From the NCBI GenBank assembly GCA_014529385.2, contig CM043967.1:86353278-86417277 (forward strand): 64,000 bases of DNA, read 5' to 3'. The DNA is from Adiantum capillus-veneris. Taxonomy: Eukaryota; Streptophyta; Polypodiopsida; Polypodiales; Pteridaceae. The notes beneath the pieces were generated by a model, which was not told where the DNA came from, did no database searches, and saw nothing but the letters and a program-made list of their open reading frames with translations. Within the stretch, counting starts at the first letter, position 1, and each line of letters starts with the position of its first letter. Positions 9,897-21,500 of the stretch are shown here, in pieces. Made by a program: the position numbers and the translations under genes.

Positions 9897-12131
9897 AGAA
9901 TTGTGTTTTTATTCATGCATCATATTTTTTGTTGCTTTGGCCTCAACCCACTTGGTTAGATAATATGTGGCCACTATGATATATTGAGCATGTGTTCTAT
10001 ATGTAGGTGGTGCAATAGGTCCAACAAAGTGCATTCCCCACTTGGAAAAAACCCTTGCTCCCATCATAGGTTGTAATGGCATTTTGTTGCACCTCATAGG
10101 AACTTTAGTGCATTGACATTCATCACAACATTCCACATATAACTCATTATCCCATGAACAAGGCCGGCCACCAAATTCATGTAAGAAGTGTCGCTTTTGT
10201 AGTTTTGTCTACAAAAAAATGTCTGCCCTGCTATGCGGCATGAGCTTGCTCAAGAATCGATATGTACTCACCTTTCGTGACACAAATTCGAAAGTTTTTG
10301 TCGTTTCCCTGCTTGTAGAGGTGGTTCTCAGTTATCACATAATCTTCAGCTTTCGTCTAAATTGACTTCCATCTGGATCTACTCATCTTCTCTGGAAAGA
10401 TGATTTTTCCAGGTAATCCACAATGTACTTACTCCACTTGGGTGCAATCGTCACTCTGAATAGTGTTGCATGTTCTATAGGTGCTTGGAATGTACAAATG
10501 TCACATGAACTAACATAGTCATGAACATTTTGTCGCATATCAGACCAGTACACTCCAAGCCACACTAATTGTTGAAATATTTCTGTTTTTCCATATTAAA
10601 TCCCCATCATTTTCACATGAGCTTGTCTCAAGTATAAATTCTTTTCTATTGGCTCTATACATAGCCTCAATATTCCATCATTCCCATGCATGTACAGCCT
10701 CCCAGCCATTAGCACAAGTGTTCATGTTTTCTGGATGTTTTCTCGATGATTGATGGCTACCTTTCTATTTGCAATTATTCAATGGTGAGAAAAGGTATTG
10801 CATGTCGCTCCACCTTGATACCATCTCAATATTGAATAGATATGAGTTAGGCAAGTCATCATCAACTCCTTAAGGGGCTTCCCTATGAGTTAATCTAGAC
10901 AAATGGTCAACCCTTTGATGTGTAGTCCCTTTCTTAACTACTATGAAAAAATCAAACTCAAGCAATATGATAAACCATCAAATGATTCGTCCAGTATTGC
11001 ATGGTTTGTTTACCAAGTACAATAGTGCTTGATGATCCACAAAGAATACAAATTTATTTGCAAGAAGGTAGTGTCTAAACTTTCTCATGGCGTAGACCAT
11101 TCCTAAGCCTTCTCTTTCAGTGGTTGTGTAATTTCTTTCCGCATTATTAAGTTGTCTACTGGAGTAAGTGATGGTAAAATACATGTTTTTCTCTCCAGAA
11201 TGTGCTAGGATGCATTCAATTACGTATACCGATGCATCAACGTGGACACTTATTCCAATCAAGAGCTAGAATGATTTTTTGCACTCTTCAATCCACTCGA
11301 ACTTTGTGATGAGAGCATAGAGAGGTTTTGCAATGACTATGTACATATAGATAAACCTTTTATAGTAGCCACAATGGCCCATAAAGGTTAATACTTCCCT
11401 TACTTTTGTGGGTCTTGGAAGAGAAAAAATGACCCATGTTTTCTCAAGATCTATTGAAATGCCATTTTTGGACACAGTGTGCCTTAAAATCTTCCCTTGT
11501 CTTACCATGAAGACACATAATACGATAAGCCCTACATTTCTCAAAGATCTTTTTCAGATGCTCTATCTATTTGTTTCTAAACTCTCACTAGAGAATGCAT
11601 GCATAAGTCATCCATCTAAATTTCTAAGAATTGTCTTAGATCATCTTTCAACACATAACTCATCAGCCTTTAGAATGTGGCTGATGCATTGGTCAGACCA
11701 AATGTCATTAATCTATAAGCAAATATGCCCCATTCTGTTGCAAAGGCTGTCTTGTCTTGATCCTTTGGCTTTATAGCAAGATGATCATAACCTAAAAAGC
11801 CATCAAGAAAGTTGTAAGCTTCCTCGCCTGCAAATCTGTCAATCACATGATCTCTCTATGGGGAAACTTGTCTTCTATATTATTGTTATGTCATATAGTA
11901 CAAGAGGCTTGAGTTAGACTTTCAACCTCCCCATTCTGTTGCAAAGGCTGTCTTGTCTTGATCCTTTGGCTTTATAGCAAGATGATCATAACCTAAAAAG
12001 CCATCAAGAAAGTTGTAAGCTTCCTCGCCTGCAAATCTCTCAATCACATGATCTCTCTATGGGGAAACTTGTCTTCTATATTATTGTTATGTCATATAGT
12101 ACAAGAGGCTTGAGTTAGACTTTCAACCTCC
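9897..12131 (-). pseudogene. Degenerate Ty3/gypsy pol fragment (RT-RNase H-integrase)
   Basis: Reverse-strand pieces in pol order, with stops and shifts between them. RT pieces lie about 11550-12131, including an AYNFLDGFLGYDHLAIKP segment and FGLTNA. The RT end and connection is at 11266-11544 (VSKNGISID, FMGHCGYYKRF). RNase H is at 10978-11262 (SSRQLNNAERNYTTTEREGL, FVDHQALLYLVNKP). The integrase zinc region is at 10383-10565 and the catalytic-core start at 9909-10136 (HFVGPIAPP, YLTKWVEAKA). The RNase H is very close to that of G1, so this is an older, dead member of the same lineage. No LTRs remain. Left and right ends abut an LTR and LINE-A. Confidence 0.88.
11730..12131. repeat. 201-bp tandem duplication in dead gypsy RT
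   Basis: Bases 11730-11930 are repeated at 11931-12131 with period 201, with one difference noted (ctgtcaat/ctctcaat). The copy begins 'ccattctgttgcaaagg' and ends 'ttcaacctcc'. The duplication postdates the loss of coding function. Confidence 0.93.
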
Positions 12132-13150
12132 CTATCACCTGGAGAACTTTGTCCCTGAATGATCTATCGAGATATTGCCAGTGCATCTTACCTATCCCTT
12201 ATGACAGGCAAAGGGATTGAATGGTTTACAGATTGATTTCCATCCATGGTGGCCTATTCCTCAGTGACCAAATAAACCAAAGAAACCAAATCCTAAAGGA
12301 TTGCACTACAAAGCCAAGGGTTGCATCTTCCTGAGTGTTGACCTTGAAGAAGGTGATGCTGAATTTAGTAATGGTGACCCCCACGCATCATACCACATAG
12401 CAGTAGCCCATCTCCACCACTCTCTCACAATTTTGCAGTTCCAAAAGACATGTCTAACTATTTCTGGTCTAGAACATCTTGCACACAATCTAGTGGTAAA
12501 ACCCTTCTTAGTCAAATTGGCAGCTCTGGGGAGCACCCATGTACATACTCTCCAAATAAAGATTTTAAACTTATATTGGTTACGGATGAGTCAAACATCA
12601 TACAATACATTCAACCACCATGAAGCATTTCTCTGCAAAGACCATTGTTTATTACCTCTGAGTACAATCAGGGAGTCAGGCAAAAGATGAGTGTAAAAGG
12701 AAGCCATCTTTGAAGTCCACCAATTTGCTGAAGAGGTAGGCAATGTCCAGTCCCTATGTCCATCTTCTACGTTGAGTGTAGCATACATGGGTAAACTATG
12801 AACATGAGCACAAAGTTGATGCCACTGATGTCTACATCCATATCCCATTATGTACTAGCTTCTGGCTGTGGAAAAAGGAAGCAACTGGCTATTAGAGATC
12901 ATCATTTGTTTTATTTTAGCTAAGCCCTTTTTGAACAAAGAAAGGTCAGGTTTACCCATCAATTTAGTAGGGGGAATCTTAAAAACAAAACAGAACAGAT
13001 TTTCTCCACCTAAAGAGTTACCAGTATACCTATGTAAGGTCTCTGACCCCGACCCAAAAAGAGCACCATTGTACCATAGAATGAACATAATGGAAAAAGT
13101 TACTATTTTTAGCATTTTTCCAAATTCTGTCAGTGCCATGATGTTTAGAA
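12132..13150 (-). pseudogene. LINE-A piece 4: end of RT and C-terminal zinc domain
   Basis: 3' part of the reverse-strand L1-type LINE. 12855-13139 matches the region after the RT thumb (FILWYNGALFGSGSE). 12306-12536 carries the zf-RVT type motif CARCSRPEIVRHVFWNC (C-x2-C...H-x4-C). About 12140-12300 keeps the IWSLRNR end typical of plant L1 ORF2. The left end abuts the dead gypsy fragment, so the original 3' tail is lost. Its frame continues into 15893-16876 across the 2.7-kb insertion (...FLIFD|ILNIM...). Confidence 0.85.
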
Positions 13151-13729
13151 TGTTATAAAGCTTCCAAAAGTGAATTAAAATAATTTTTGTGAAAAATTTC
13201 CAAAAATAGTAAGTTTTTGGTCATTCGACCCGTTTAGTTTTTACCGTCTCGAAAAATTGCAACCGTACCTCGAATTTGAAAAAAATGCATTTTCGGACCC
13301 CGAGGGCTGATAAATATGGCAGGTACTCGAACAGATACACCTTAGTTAGAGCTTAGTATAGCAATTTACGGCATTAAATTCCGACTCGTATGGCCCGTTT
13401 TAGCCTAAAACCAATTTTTCCTAAGGTTGAGCGGTGAGGCACTGGGGCTCGAGGCTGTGTGGGAGCAGGTCTCAGGCCACTCAGAGCCTGCTTTAGCAGC
13501 TAGGGGGCGCCCTCTTGTCTTTTGGGAGTTGTGGGAGAGTTTCCAAGCTTGAAAGTGAGTGTGAGAGTCAGTTACACAAGCTAACTGGACACTTGGTAGG
13601 CATGTAACTGGACTTGCCATGCATAAGTGGAGTAGCTCTCAGATGCAAATAGCAAGCCTGGTCAATTTTCAGCATGGAGGAGCCTATTTAAGAGTGTGCT
13701 CACACACACATATGCTCACACACCCACTC

Positions 13730-13770
<41 letters not shown>

Positions 13771-15892
13771 ACACACACACCTTAGGGAGGTGTTGCTGGC
13801 ACACATAGTTTTTGGAGAAGAAGCAAAGGAGGGAAGTGCTGCCCGATTCTCGTCTTGAGAACTCCATTGGATCAGAAATTCGAGTGGGTGGATTTCAGCC
13901 CCTAATCACGGTAATATCGATTTAATTGATGCTTTTCTGCAAATCTCTTCATCATTCTCTTAATTCCTCATCTATTCTGCTTAATCATAGCTATATTTTT
14001 CTATAGCTGCTCTCTAATTCTCCATATCATTATTCTATTACATAATCATCATCCAATAGTTAATTTTGCAAGCAATTAACCTCTCCTAATCCTAGATTAA
14101 TGCATGATTAGGAAGCGGAAATCTTCTGTTAGTCGGCATAGTAATTAATTAGCCGGTAATGATGTGGATTTGGTTAATTTCATTCTATTACCACACAATA
14201 TTGGTGTAGCTAAGTTAGATTCAATTTATTCATAGATTAGGATGTAATTAAGGGAAATTAATCCGTCATTAAGCCACTAAGAAGGGAAATTTCTCTCACC
14301 TATGCATACGATAATTCTACATCTTTCTACTTGCATTAGGAAGGTGATTGAGCATGTCTAGTTTATCTCTCTAGTAATTTGATTAGTAAAATTTTGAAAT
14401 TCTTAATTACCTACGCCAAGTGCTTAACTTTAGAGCCAGTTCCCATAGGACAAGTAAAGTATTATTAAAAAAAATTGCTATGTCTTGAAGGAAATCTAAT
14501 TCTCTAATATAAGAAGGATTGTTCAATGATTCTAATCTGTCATCTTGATTGTTATGGTACTCTTGGACATTAGTTTTTTTTTCTCCGAGTTGTCAATTAA
14601 GTAGTGAGTATAAAATGGCCCCGGTAAAGAGAACTTGCTTTGGTGGTTCCCACGACCGCGAGGCAGGAACAAGCAACGTGAATGGGAAAGGAAAAGCTCC
14701 CATGGACGACCAAGTACCGGCCATCTCACGGGCCATTAACGAGGAAATGGAGGAGGTAGGTCACATTTTTATTCAAGTTGTTTAATTTAACATTGCATAC
14801 GATTAGATAGGAAAGAACATATCCCTAAACATGTTGGAGAAATCCGACAGAAACCTCGGCATTTGAATTCAATTGTATACTAAATTCTAAGTAGGAAAGA
14901 ATGGTTGATGGATATACTGTTTGCAATAGGAAAGAATGTCTGCTACGGAAAATTTAGCTCGGCATGTTCATTCTATTTCCAATGTTGAACTAGTCCTGAT
15001 CCCCCTACTGATCACAGGGGTGGCTAGCGACGATTTTGCAGTAGCTTAAGTTACTAGCTTAGGGCCTTTACCCATGACTTGCTTTGTATGCGGTGGGAAC
15101 CCACGTCTTTCTTTCTATGCGGTGGGAATGTCCATGTCGTGCTTTCTATGTGGTGGACATACCTAGTTGTATGGGCAGCTAGGCGACAACGGGAGGAGTA
15201 AACTTTCGCTGGAGGGGGGATGTTGTACCTCCAGAACATTGGAATTTTAATGAATAAGTTTGAGTAGAATTTTTACTAGAGTTACTGTCTTGGTGCCGCT
15301 TTGCAATACTGATTAAAGGGCTGTCTTAACGAACCTTGTGAATCGGAATCTAATCAAGGAATTTTTATGTTGAACAACCATTGTGGTAGTAATTAGGACA
15401 CACAAGGAAGTGTGAGTGTGGGGGTGGAAAGTGGGGGCTTGGCTTAGGTTGCCAATGCCTATGAGAAGGGTGGTCCGATTGGTCGGGAACTCTCCGTCCC
15501 CACAGTGCTTAATTCGACACTAGTATTACTCATTACCCCTAGAGCGGCGAAGTCTCAAGTGTACGTGCCTCTGAAACATGGGGAAAAAGGCACTCGGGAT
15601 TTCTCTCCTCTTGGAAGGTGAGTCTTAGGATCACTAGATAAGTTAAGTACGCTTCCCCTGCGAGGTGGAGCTAGATCTCGTTGCTAGTAGGCTCGAACTC
15701 GACTCACTTAGTGACGAGAGATTGTCCACTAGTTGAACCCTGAACCACTTTGCTTGCTTCCGCTATAGATCTAGTGGCCAACAGGTTTACCATCAGATCC
15801 GTCGTTTGAGACGGCGAGGTGGGGACCTCACAACCTAACTCTTCCCTGCCAAACAAGACTGGAACAGACTTTCTTCCGAGAGTTGATAAGCA
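13151..15892 (+). mobile_element. 2.7-kb TG...CA insertion in LINE-A (LTR-type remnant)
   Basis: An insertion that starts TGTTATAAAG and ends GATAAGCA, with LINE-A coding sequence on both sides. Joining the flanks restores the LINE frame. No clean 5-bp duplication fits TG...CA boundaries; if ends move 1-4 bases, AGAAT/AGCAT (4 of 5) would fit. Inside are a (CA)n tract (13733-13769), a 'gcctatttaag' TATA-like site near 13683, a short Gag-like start at 14614 (MAPVKRTCFGG...) ending at a possible splice donor, and at 15221 a purine tract plus TGTTGTACC that looks like an inner LTR start. It may be a solo LTR of a large element or an internally deleted, non-autonomous one. No polymerase is present. 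Confidence 0.5.
13733..13769. repeat. (CA)n microsatellite
   Basis: A CA dinucleotide run of about 37 bases within the 2.7-kb insertion. Confidence 0.95.
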
Positions 15893-16876
15893 TATCAAAA
15901 ATCAAAAATCTTGTTTTTAAAGGAGCAATAGAGAACACTTTATCCCAGGCAAATAGCTGCGAGGTTCCATGAAAACACACAGCAACAACGTTAACAAGTC
16001 TCCTCAAACAGACAACCGAATCAATATTAGAAGTAATCTATTTAATAAGTGTGGGTCTCCTAGCCAATGCATGCAATTTCAGATTCAATATGTACAACTA
16101 TGGAGTCCCAAGAAATTAATGTAGCAACAAAGGAGTTTGTACCCCACAAAAATCTAGCAAACAATGACTTAAATTTCTGCAGCATAGGTATGTCCAATCC
16201 AGCAAAGGCAAGTAATACATAAGATGAGGAATAAGAAAAGTCTGCAAAATCCTCAGTCTAACATGCAAAGGCCATTCATCACAGTGACAAGATGCAATCT
16301 TAACCTAAATTTTATCCAACACCCACTGCAGGAGTTGTTGAGAAGAAACAAAAACCCCAATTGGATGCCCTAGATTCCTGAACACATGACCTTTTGGGTA
16401 TCTTTTACCTGCCCAAAATAGTGATTCAAATTCTCTAGCAAAAATGTCTCTCAAAGCAGACTTATTTAAGTTCAATTCCAAACCAGTGCATATCTATTCA
16501 GAGTAGTCATACATCTGAGAACATTAAGATTTAAGAAACAGAAAGGTATCATCAGCAAACCCTTTATCGGGCTGTCTATTTTCTAGTTGCAAGGTTTGCA
16601 AATAGCCCGAGGTAGACAATTGATCCAAATAAGCATACAAAGGGTATGTAGCCATAACAAAAAACAAACGATTAATACACTTGCATCATGATCATATCTT
16701 GTTTTGAACTCAATGCATGCTCAATGCCTAGCTGCACACTAAGAATGTTATTGTAAATTGATCTCCCCCCAATAAAACTAGTTTGAGCAGGATGAATGAT
16801 TTTTCTCAACATTAGGGAAATCCTCAATGCAATATTCTTAGCTAGCAACTTATACAACACCCCCATCATGGTGATG
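15893..16876 (-). pseudogene. LINE-A piece 3: reverse transcriptase core
   Basis: Reverse-strand LINE RT. At the start 16672-16876 reads ITMMGVLYKLLAKNIALRI followed by HPAQTSFIGGRS, the conserved RT opening of plant L1 elements. The catalytic box appears as FADDTF at 16542-16559. Several stops lie in between, so it is inactive. The right edge (16876) is the insertion point of the CACTA element. Across it the frame continues to PKTLTDWGP at 35997 onward, rebuilding the motif LTDWGPITMMGVLYK. Confidence 0.9.
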
Positions 16877-16988
16877 CACTACAAGAGGCTATTCATATTA
16901 GCGACGCTCACACAGCGACGCTCAAAAAAAAAAAATCCCGGCGTTGCTATGAGCATCGCAAATTTATAAATAAATTTGCGACGTTCAT
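16877..16988 (+). repeat. CACTA left terminal and subterminal repeats
   Basis: The terminal CACTACAAGAGG is followed by 'agcgacgctc' copies at about 16901 and 16915 and related inverted forms (gagcatcgc, ttgcgacgttc). In this family such arrays bind the TNPA-type protein. G1 was inserted at 16988/16989, just after this short arm. Confidence 0.9.
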
Positions 16989-17535
16989 TGTTAACCCTCA
17001 CGGCACACAGACACCCTATGATCTATAAACGTTGTATTATTTAGAGTCAGGTACCGGGCTTGTCGGACCAATAAGAACAGGGTAAGGGTGATCGCCGATG
17101 ACAGGCGCACTCTAACTGGAATATTCAAGGAGTTAGTTGGCTAAGTATGGGCGCCCAAGTGTGAATGGGGTGAGCTCATATAAAAGCCACTAAACCTAAT
17201 TTTTACTCATTCTCTCATTGTGCAATAGAAGCTGCTCTTGCTCCATCTCCACCTTCTCCTTCACCATCTCCTTGTGTGTGTGTGTGTACGTGTGAGAAAG
17301 AGAGTGTGAGAGTGTGTGTGTGATCGAGCGTTGCGGCGGCACGACGGCGGCGAGGCGGTTGAGCGCGGCGTAGCGGCGTCTCTCTCTTCTTCGCGGCGCA
17401 GGAATCCTTCATTCGCAACTACGCAGGAAGGTGAGTGACACACCATTCTTCCTTGTGAGCTTGTCTGTTGTATGAGTGTGTGCTAGGAGCCTTTGTGGCT
17501 CGCACACGGCGCGTAGCAAGTCCCTAGCCGTGACA
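16989..17535 (+). repeat. 5' LTR of G1
   Basis: A 547-bp LTR. 'catataaaagcc' near 17177 is a good TATA box, about 40 bases before 'actcattctctcattgtgc'. It differs from the 3' LTR by a handful of substitutions and a GT-repeat length change. Confidence 0.95.
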
Positions 17536-17539
17536 TTTT

Positions 17540-17558
17540 TGGCGCCGCTGCCGGGGAG
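17540..17558 (+). other. Primer-binding site of G1 (tRNA-Asp type)
   Basis: TGGCGCCGCTGCCGGGGAG starts five bases after the LTR. It matches the common TGGCGCCGTTGCCGGGGA site of Athila/Tat relatives with one change. Confidence 0.92.
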
Positions 17559-18535
17559 CTGTTGCGTGTGAAGCTCCAATGGCGACCTGTAAATTGTATT
17601 GAAGCTATTTTTTATGTAGGAAAGGCGCGGCTTAAGTTTGATTATTGTTGTTATGCAAAAACAGTAGAGAAAGACACAATGTTGTTGACTGCATTCAAGT
17701 TTTCTGTGTTCTGTTAAGCTCTGTTTTGTTAGTTCTATTAAGCTCAGATTTCAGCTTACACAGTTAGCATTTCTTGCGTTTTTGCGTTTTCCTGCATTTT
17801 CTGGTTTGCACTGCACAGTTCTGTCAAGTTTCAATTTTCTGCATTTTCTGGTTTGTGCACAGTTAGGCGCACAGTTAGTTAATTAAGTAGGTTAGTAATT
17901 AGGTGAACCACTGATTAGCAGGTCAGTAGGTAGGTGGGACAATAAATAGTTAGGTGAGGTCAACGCGTACCAAATAATATCCCAAAAAAAAAAAATCTAA
18001 TTTTTTTTAAAAAAAAAATCAAAAAATGAAAACGTGAGTGAGGGGGAGGTTATAAAAACGGAAAATATTTAAACGTGAGTGACTGGGGGGGTCACTAAAA
18101 TTTTGATCGGGACCGGTTCCCCAAGCCCAAGCCCAAGCCCCAGGCTCGAGCCTTAGTCCTCAGTCTTATGATATATACTAGACTCACTCTTATATATATA
18201 CCCTACCCCCTCAAGAGGGAATGAGAGCATGTGGGGCAAGTCCTCCACTCTCCTCCCTTCTCTTCCCACTTGCATCCTTAGACTTGCTATTTGGAGCCTA
18301 GTTCCCTAGCTAGGAAAAGACTGTTTCGGGCTTTTCTGAAGCAAAATAGAACCAAACGATGGACTGTAAAGCACACCGCGTCCCTCCTAGCGATACGCTC
18401 GTTTTGAGCTATCACACGGCCCATTCCACGACACGCTCTAAAAAATCTAGCAAAAAAACAAACAAAAAACACGCAAAAAACTAGTCACAAGGCCTCCTAG
18501 AGCAGCTTTTTGACACCTGAGGGTATCAAAAGCAC
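17559..18535 (+). other. G1 untranslated leader
   Basis: About 1 kb without a coding frame. It holds T-rich repeats ('tctgcattttctggttt' twice near 17790-17855), an A/T run near 17985-18030 and a pyrimidine-rich stretch near 18240. No gene is seen. Confidence 0.7.
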
Positions 18536-21500
18536 ATGCACTTACGCTCTGGGCGGGTGCTAGAACACGAGCATATTGAGGGTGCCTCTGTTCATACGGA
18601 CACCCATTACCCATCCACGATAGGCTCTAGACCCTCAGCGGGGACACAAGGTAGCACCACCCAAGACCCTAAAATAGCCGCTAGTGATTCCTCCTCCGAC
18701 TCAGAAATCATGGAAGCATACCCTACCCAAAACACTGAGAGAGAAGGCCATGCACCTCCCGAAGCTCCACAGCCTAGTACTAGTATGTTTAGCCGTTTCA
18801 TGGAAACATTAGGTAGAGCTAATCGCTCGGAACCTGATGCAAATGAAGCACACGAAGGGGGTGGGGAAGTGGACTCTCCTTTCACATCGCACGTGGACCC
18901 CACACCCCCAAAGAGTGTCCATGTGGATATCCTGCCAACTTCTTACCAAGAAGGCCCTGTTGAGCTGCCTCCTTCAGAAGTTCCCTCTAGAGTACTGTTG
19001 GTGACAAGTAAAACCACGGGGAGCAACATTGCTTCTACCTCACAAGAAACCGTTAACACGTCGACTCTAGAAGGATTGTTCATTAATGATCATTGGACAT
19101 ACGACCTCCACACTGAGGTGTTGACGGATCTACACTCTGGCCACGCCTACCATGTAGGATGGATAGAGATTGTACAATCCACCTCTAGTGCCACGAGCAT
19201 CGAAGATCAACAGAAAATGATCTGTAATGTTATCCATGGCATTATTCAATCAGAAAGGCAAAACCGAGGGGTAAATATACTCTCAATTGGCCCCATGAGA
19301 TTTCTGGATACGAGCAAGGCTCAACAGCCTACTCTATCACAAATGGAGACTTCTCTAATGAGTCCCATGGACCCATCTTACGTCATTTCACCTGGGGTCT
19401 CTATGCAATCTGAGCCTCCGAGCGACAACTTTAGCTTCCCTAACTTGGCTCAACCCTCTATTAAGGAAAACACAGTGCTCACTCCAGGGATAGGCCTGAC
19501 AGAGAATGTACCAATGACATCTACGGTTAGCGCAGTGCCACTACCTAGTGTCGTAGTACCTAATATGGGGCCTCGACCGTATGTGCCTCTAGCCCCTTAT
19601 GCACACATGGCCCCCACACCTCCAATTGTACCACTTGTTTATGCTCCTCGAGTGCCGCTCCCTAGCCCTTATCCGAGTGGACCTATGCCCGGTTATGTTC
19701 CATATCCTGCATCATCCACACATATGCCAAGACCGGTACCCGTCCCTCTCCCACATATGATTCCAAGAGTACCTCCATCGGCCCTGCCTCCTCACATAGG
19801 TGACTTGGCAGCGTTTGCTCAAACCATAGGTCGATCTATCACGGAAAATATGCGTCATGCATCTGATAGAGAGCCTAGAAGTAAGGCAGTACAAATTGCC
19901 AAACTCACGCAAAAATTCAATGGTGACGAAGATGCTAGAAAACACATTGAAGTGTTTGAACAAGTATGTGATTCCTTAGGGGAACGCAACGAACTACATA
20001 AGTGCAATGCCTTAAGCTTGACATTAAGTGGGAAGGCTGGAGATTGGTATAGAACCCTAAGGGTGGACGAGAAAACAATCTACCCTACCCTTCGAAGGTT
20101 GTTTCTAAAGGAGTACATACGAGAATGTGTGCTTTGGGGTGTAGCATCTCAGCTACAGAAGGCCGAACGTAAAGAAGGAGAGTCAGTAAGGGACTTCATT
20201 AGTCGTCTAAAGCACTTAAACTCTCGTTGCCTTGTAAATGAGCGCTTCAACAATAACCAATTGCTTGATCGATTCATTCGAGGGTTGAGGAATGAAGGAA
20301 TCTATAATGGACTAGTTATTAGAGGTATCACAACCTGGGAAGATGTCACTGCCAATGCAATCCAATTAGAGGACAACTTGATGATAGTAGGCATGAGGGT
20401 GTCTACTGACACGAGATCCACTAGCTCACAAGCCATTGAGTATGAACCCATGACTGTAAAGCCCATTGCCAATGAGCCAAAGGTATTTGAGACATTCTTG
20501 ACAGACCTCACCAAGGCAATCCAAGAGTCTCTTAAGGATAATCGACCCCCTCAAAATAGTCACATGTATCCAAGAAGGGAGCAACAATGGTGTTCCATTT
20601 GCTTAGGTCCACATAGCACTAGTGAGTGCCCTACGTTTAGAGTAAAATTTAATGGAACTTGCAACGCATGTGGTAGGTATGGTCACCAAGCTAAGGATTG
20701 TTTAATGATCAAACGTATGATGGCAAATAGACCACCTGTAGCCTGGAGGGATGCGCCTCGAGCTCCTGTATTGATGCCTGCTCCACCTGTTGAGCAACTA
20801 CCGCAACACATGGTCCCTATATCTCAAAATGTTGTACAAGCTACACCGCTACCACCTCCTGTGCTAGGACCGCAGCCCCCGCATCCAAGAGTCGCCCCTA
20901 TGAACCAAGTGGGTTGCGAGCCATCTAATGCTTATGCAGATGGTTGTGAGGAGGAAATAGACACTAGTATTGCCTACAGACTTGATACATTGGAAGAGTG
21001 TCCTATATACTACATGGAAGATTGTTGGGGGCAAGTCAAGCCGGTTTATCAAGCTGCTGCTCTCGCATCCAGAGGTCAAAATATCAACACCCAAGCTAGG
21101 AGGCCACCTCTTCAATGCTACGAGTGTGGTGGACCACATCGGGCAGCGGAGTGCCCTATTAGGCTGCAAAAGAATGCTGCACAGATGCAAATGAATCAAG
21201 GGAGCACGTCTGCAATGCCAATACTCACATGTAATCGTTGTGGCATAGATCACTTGATTGCCCAATGCCCCTATAACCCAAATGCGCCTAAAATCACACC
21301 CCTAAATTTGGTCGAAATTGCTAGTGTGACATCGCCAATACCACCCGCCGCACCCGCTTATGCGATTACACGGTCCATGCTTCAAGGGCCAGGCCATATC
21401 CTCGAAGAGAGAGATACCGCGTCAGTTATCCAAGCAAAGAAAAAGAAGACACGAAGGAAGAGGTCGCAGAATACGGGAAATTCAAAACCAAGTTCCAAAA

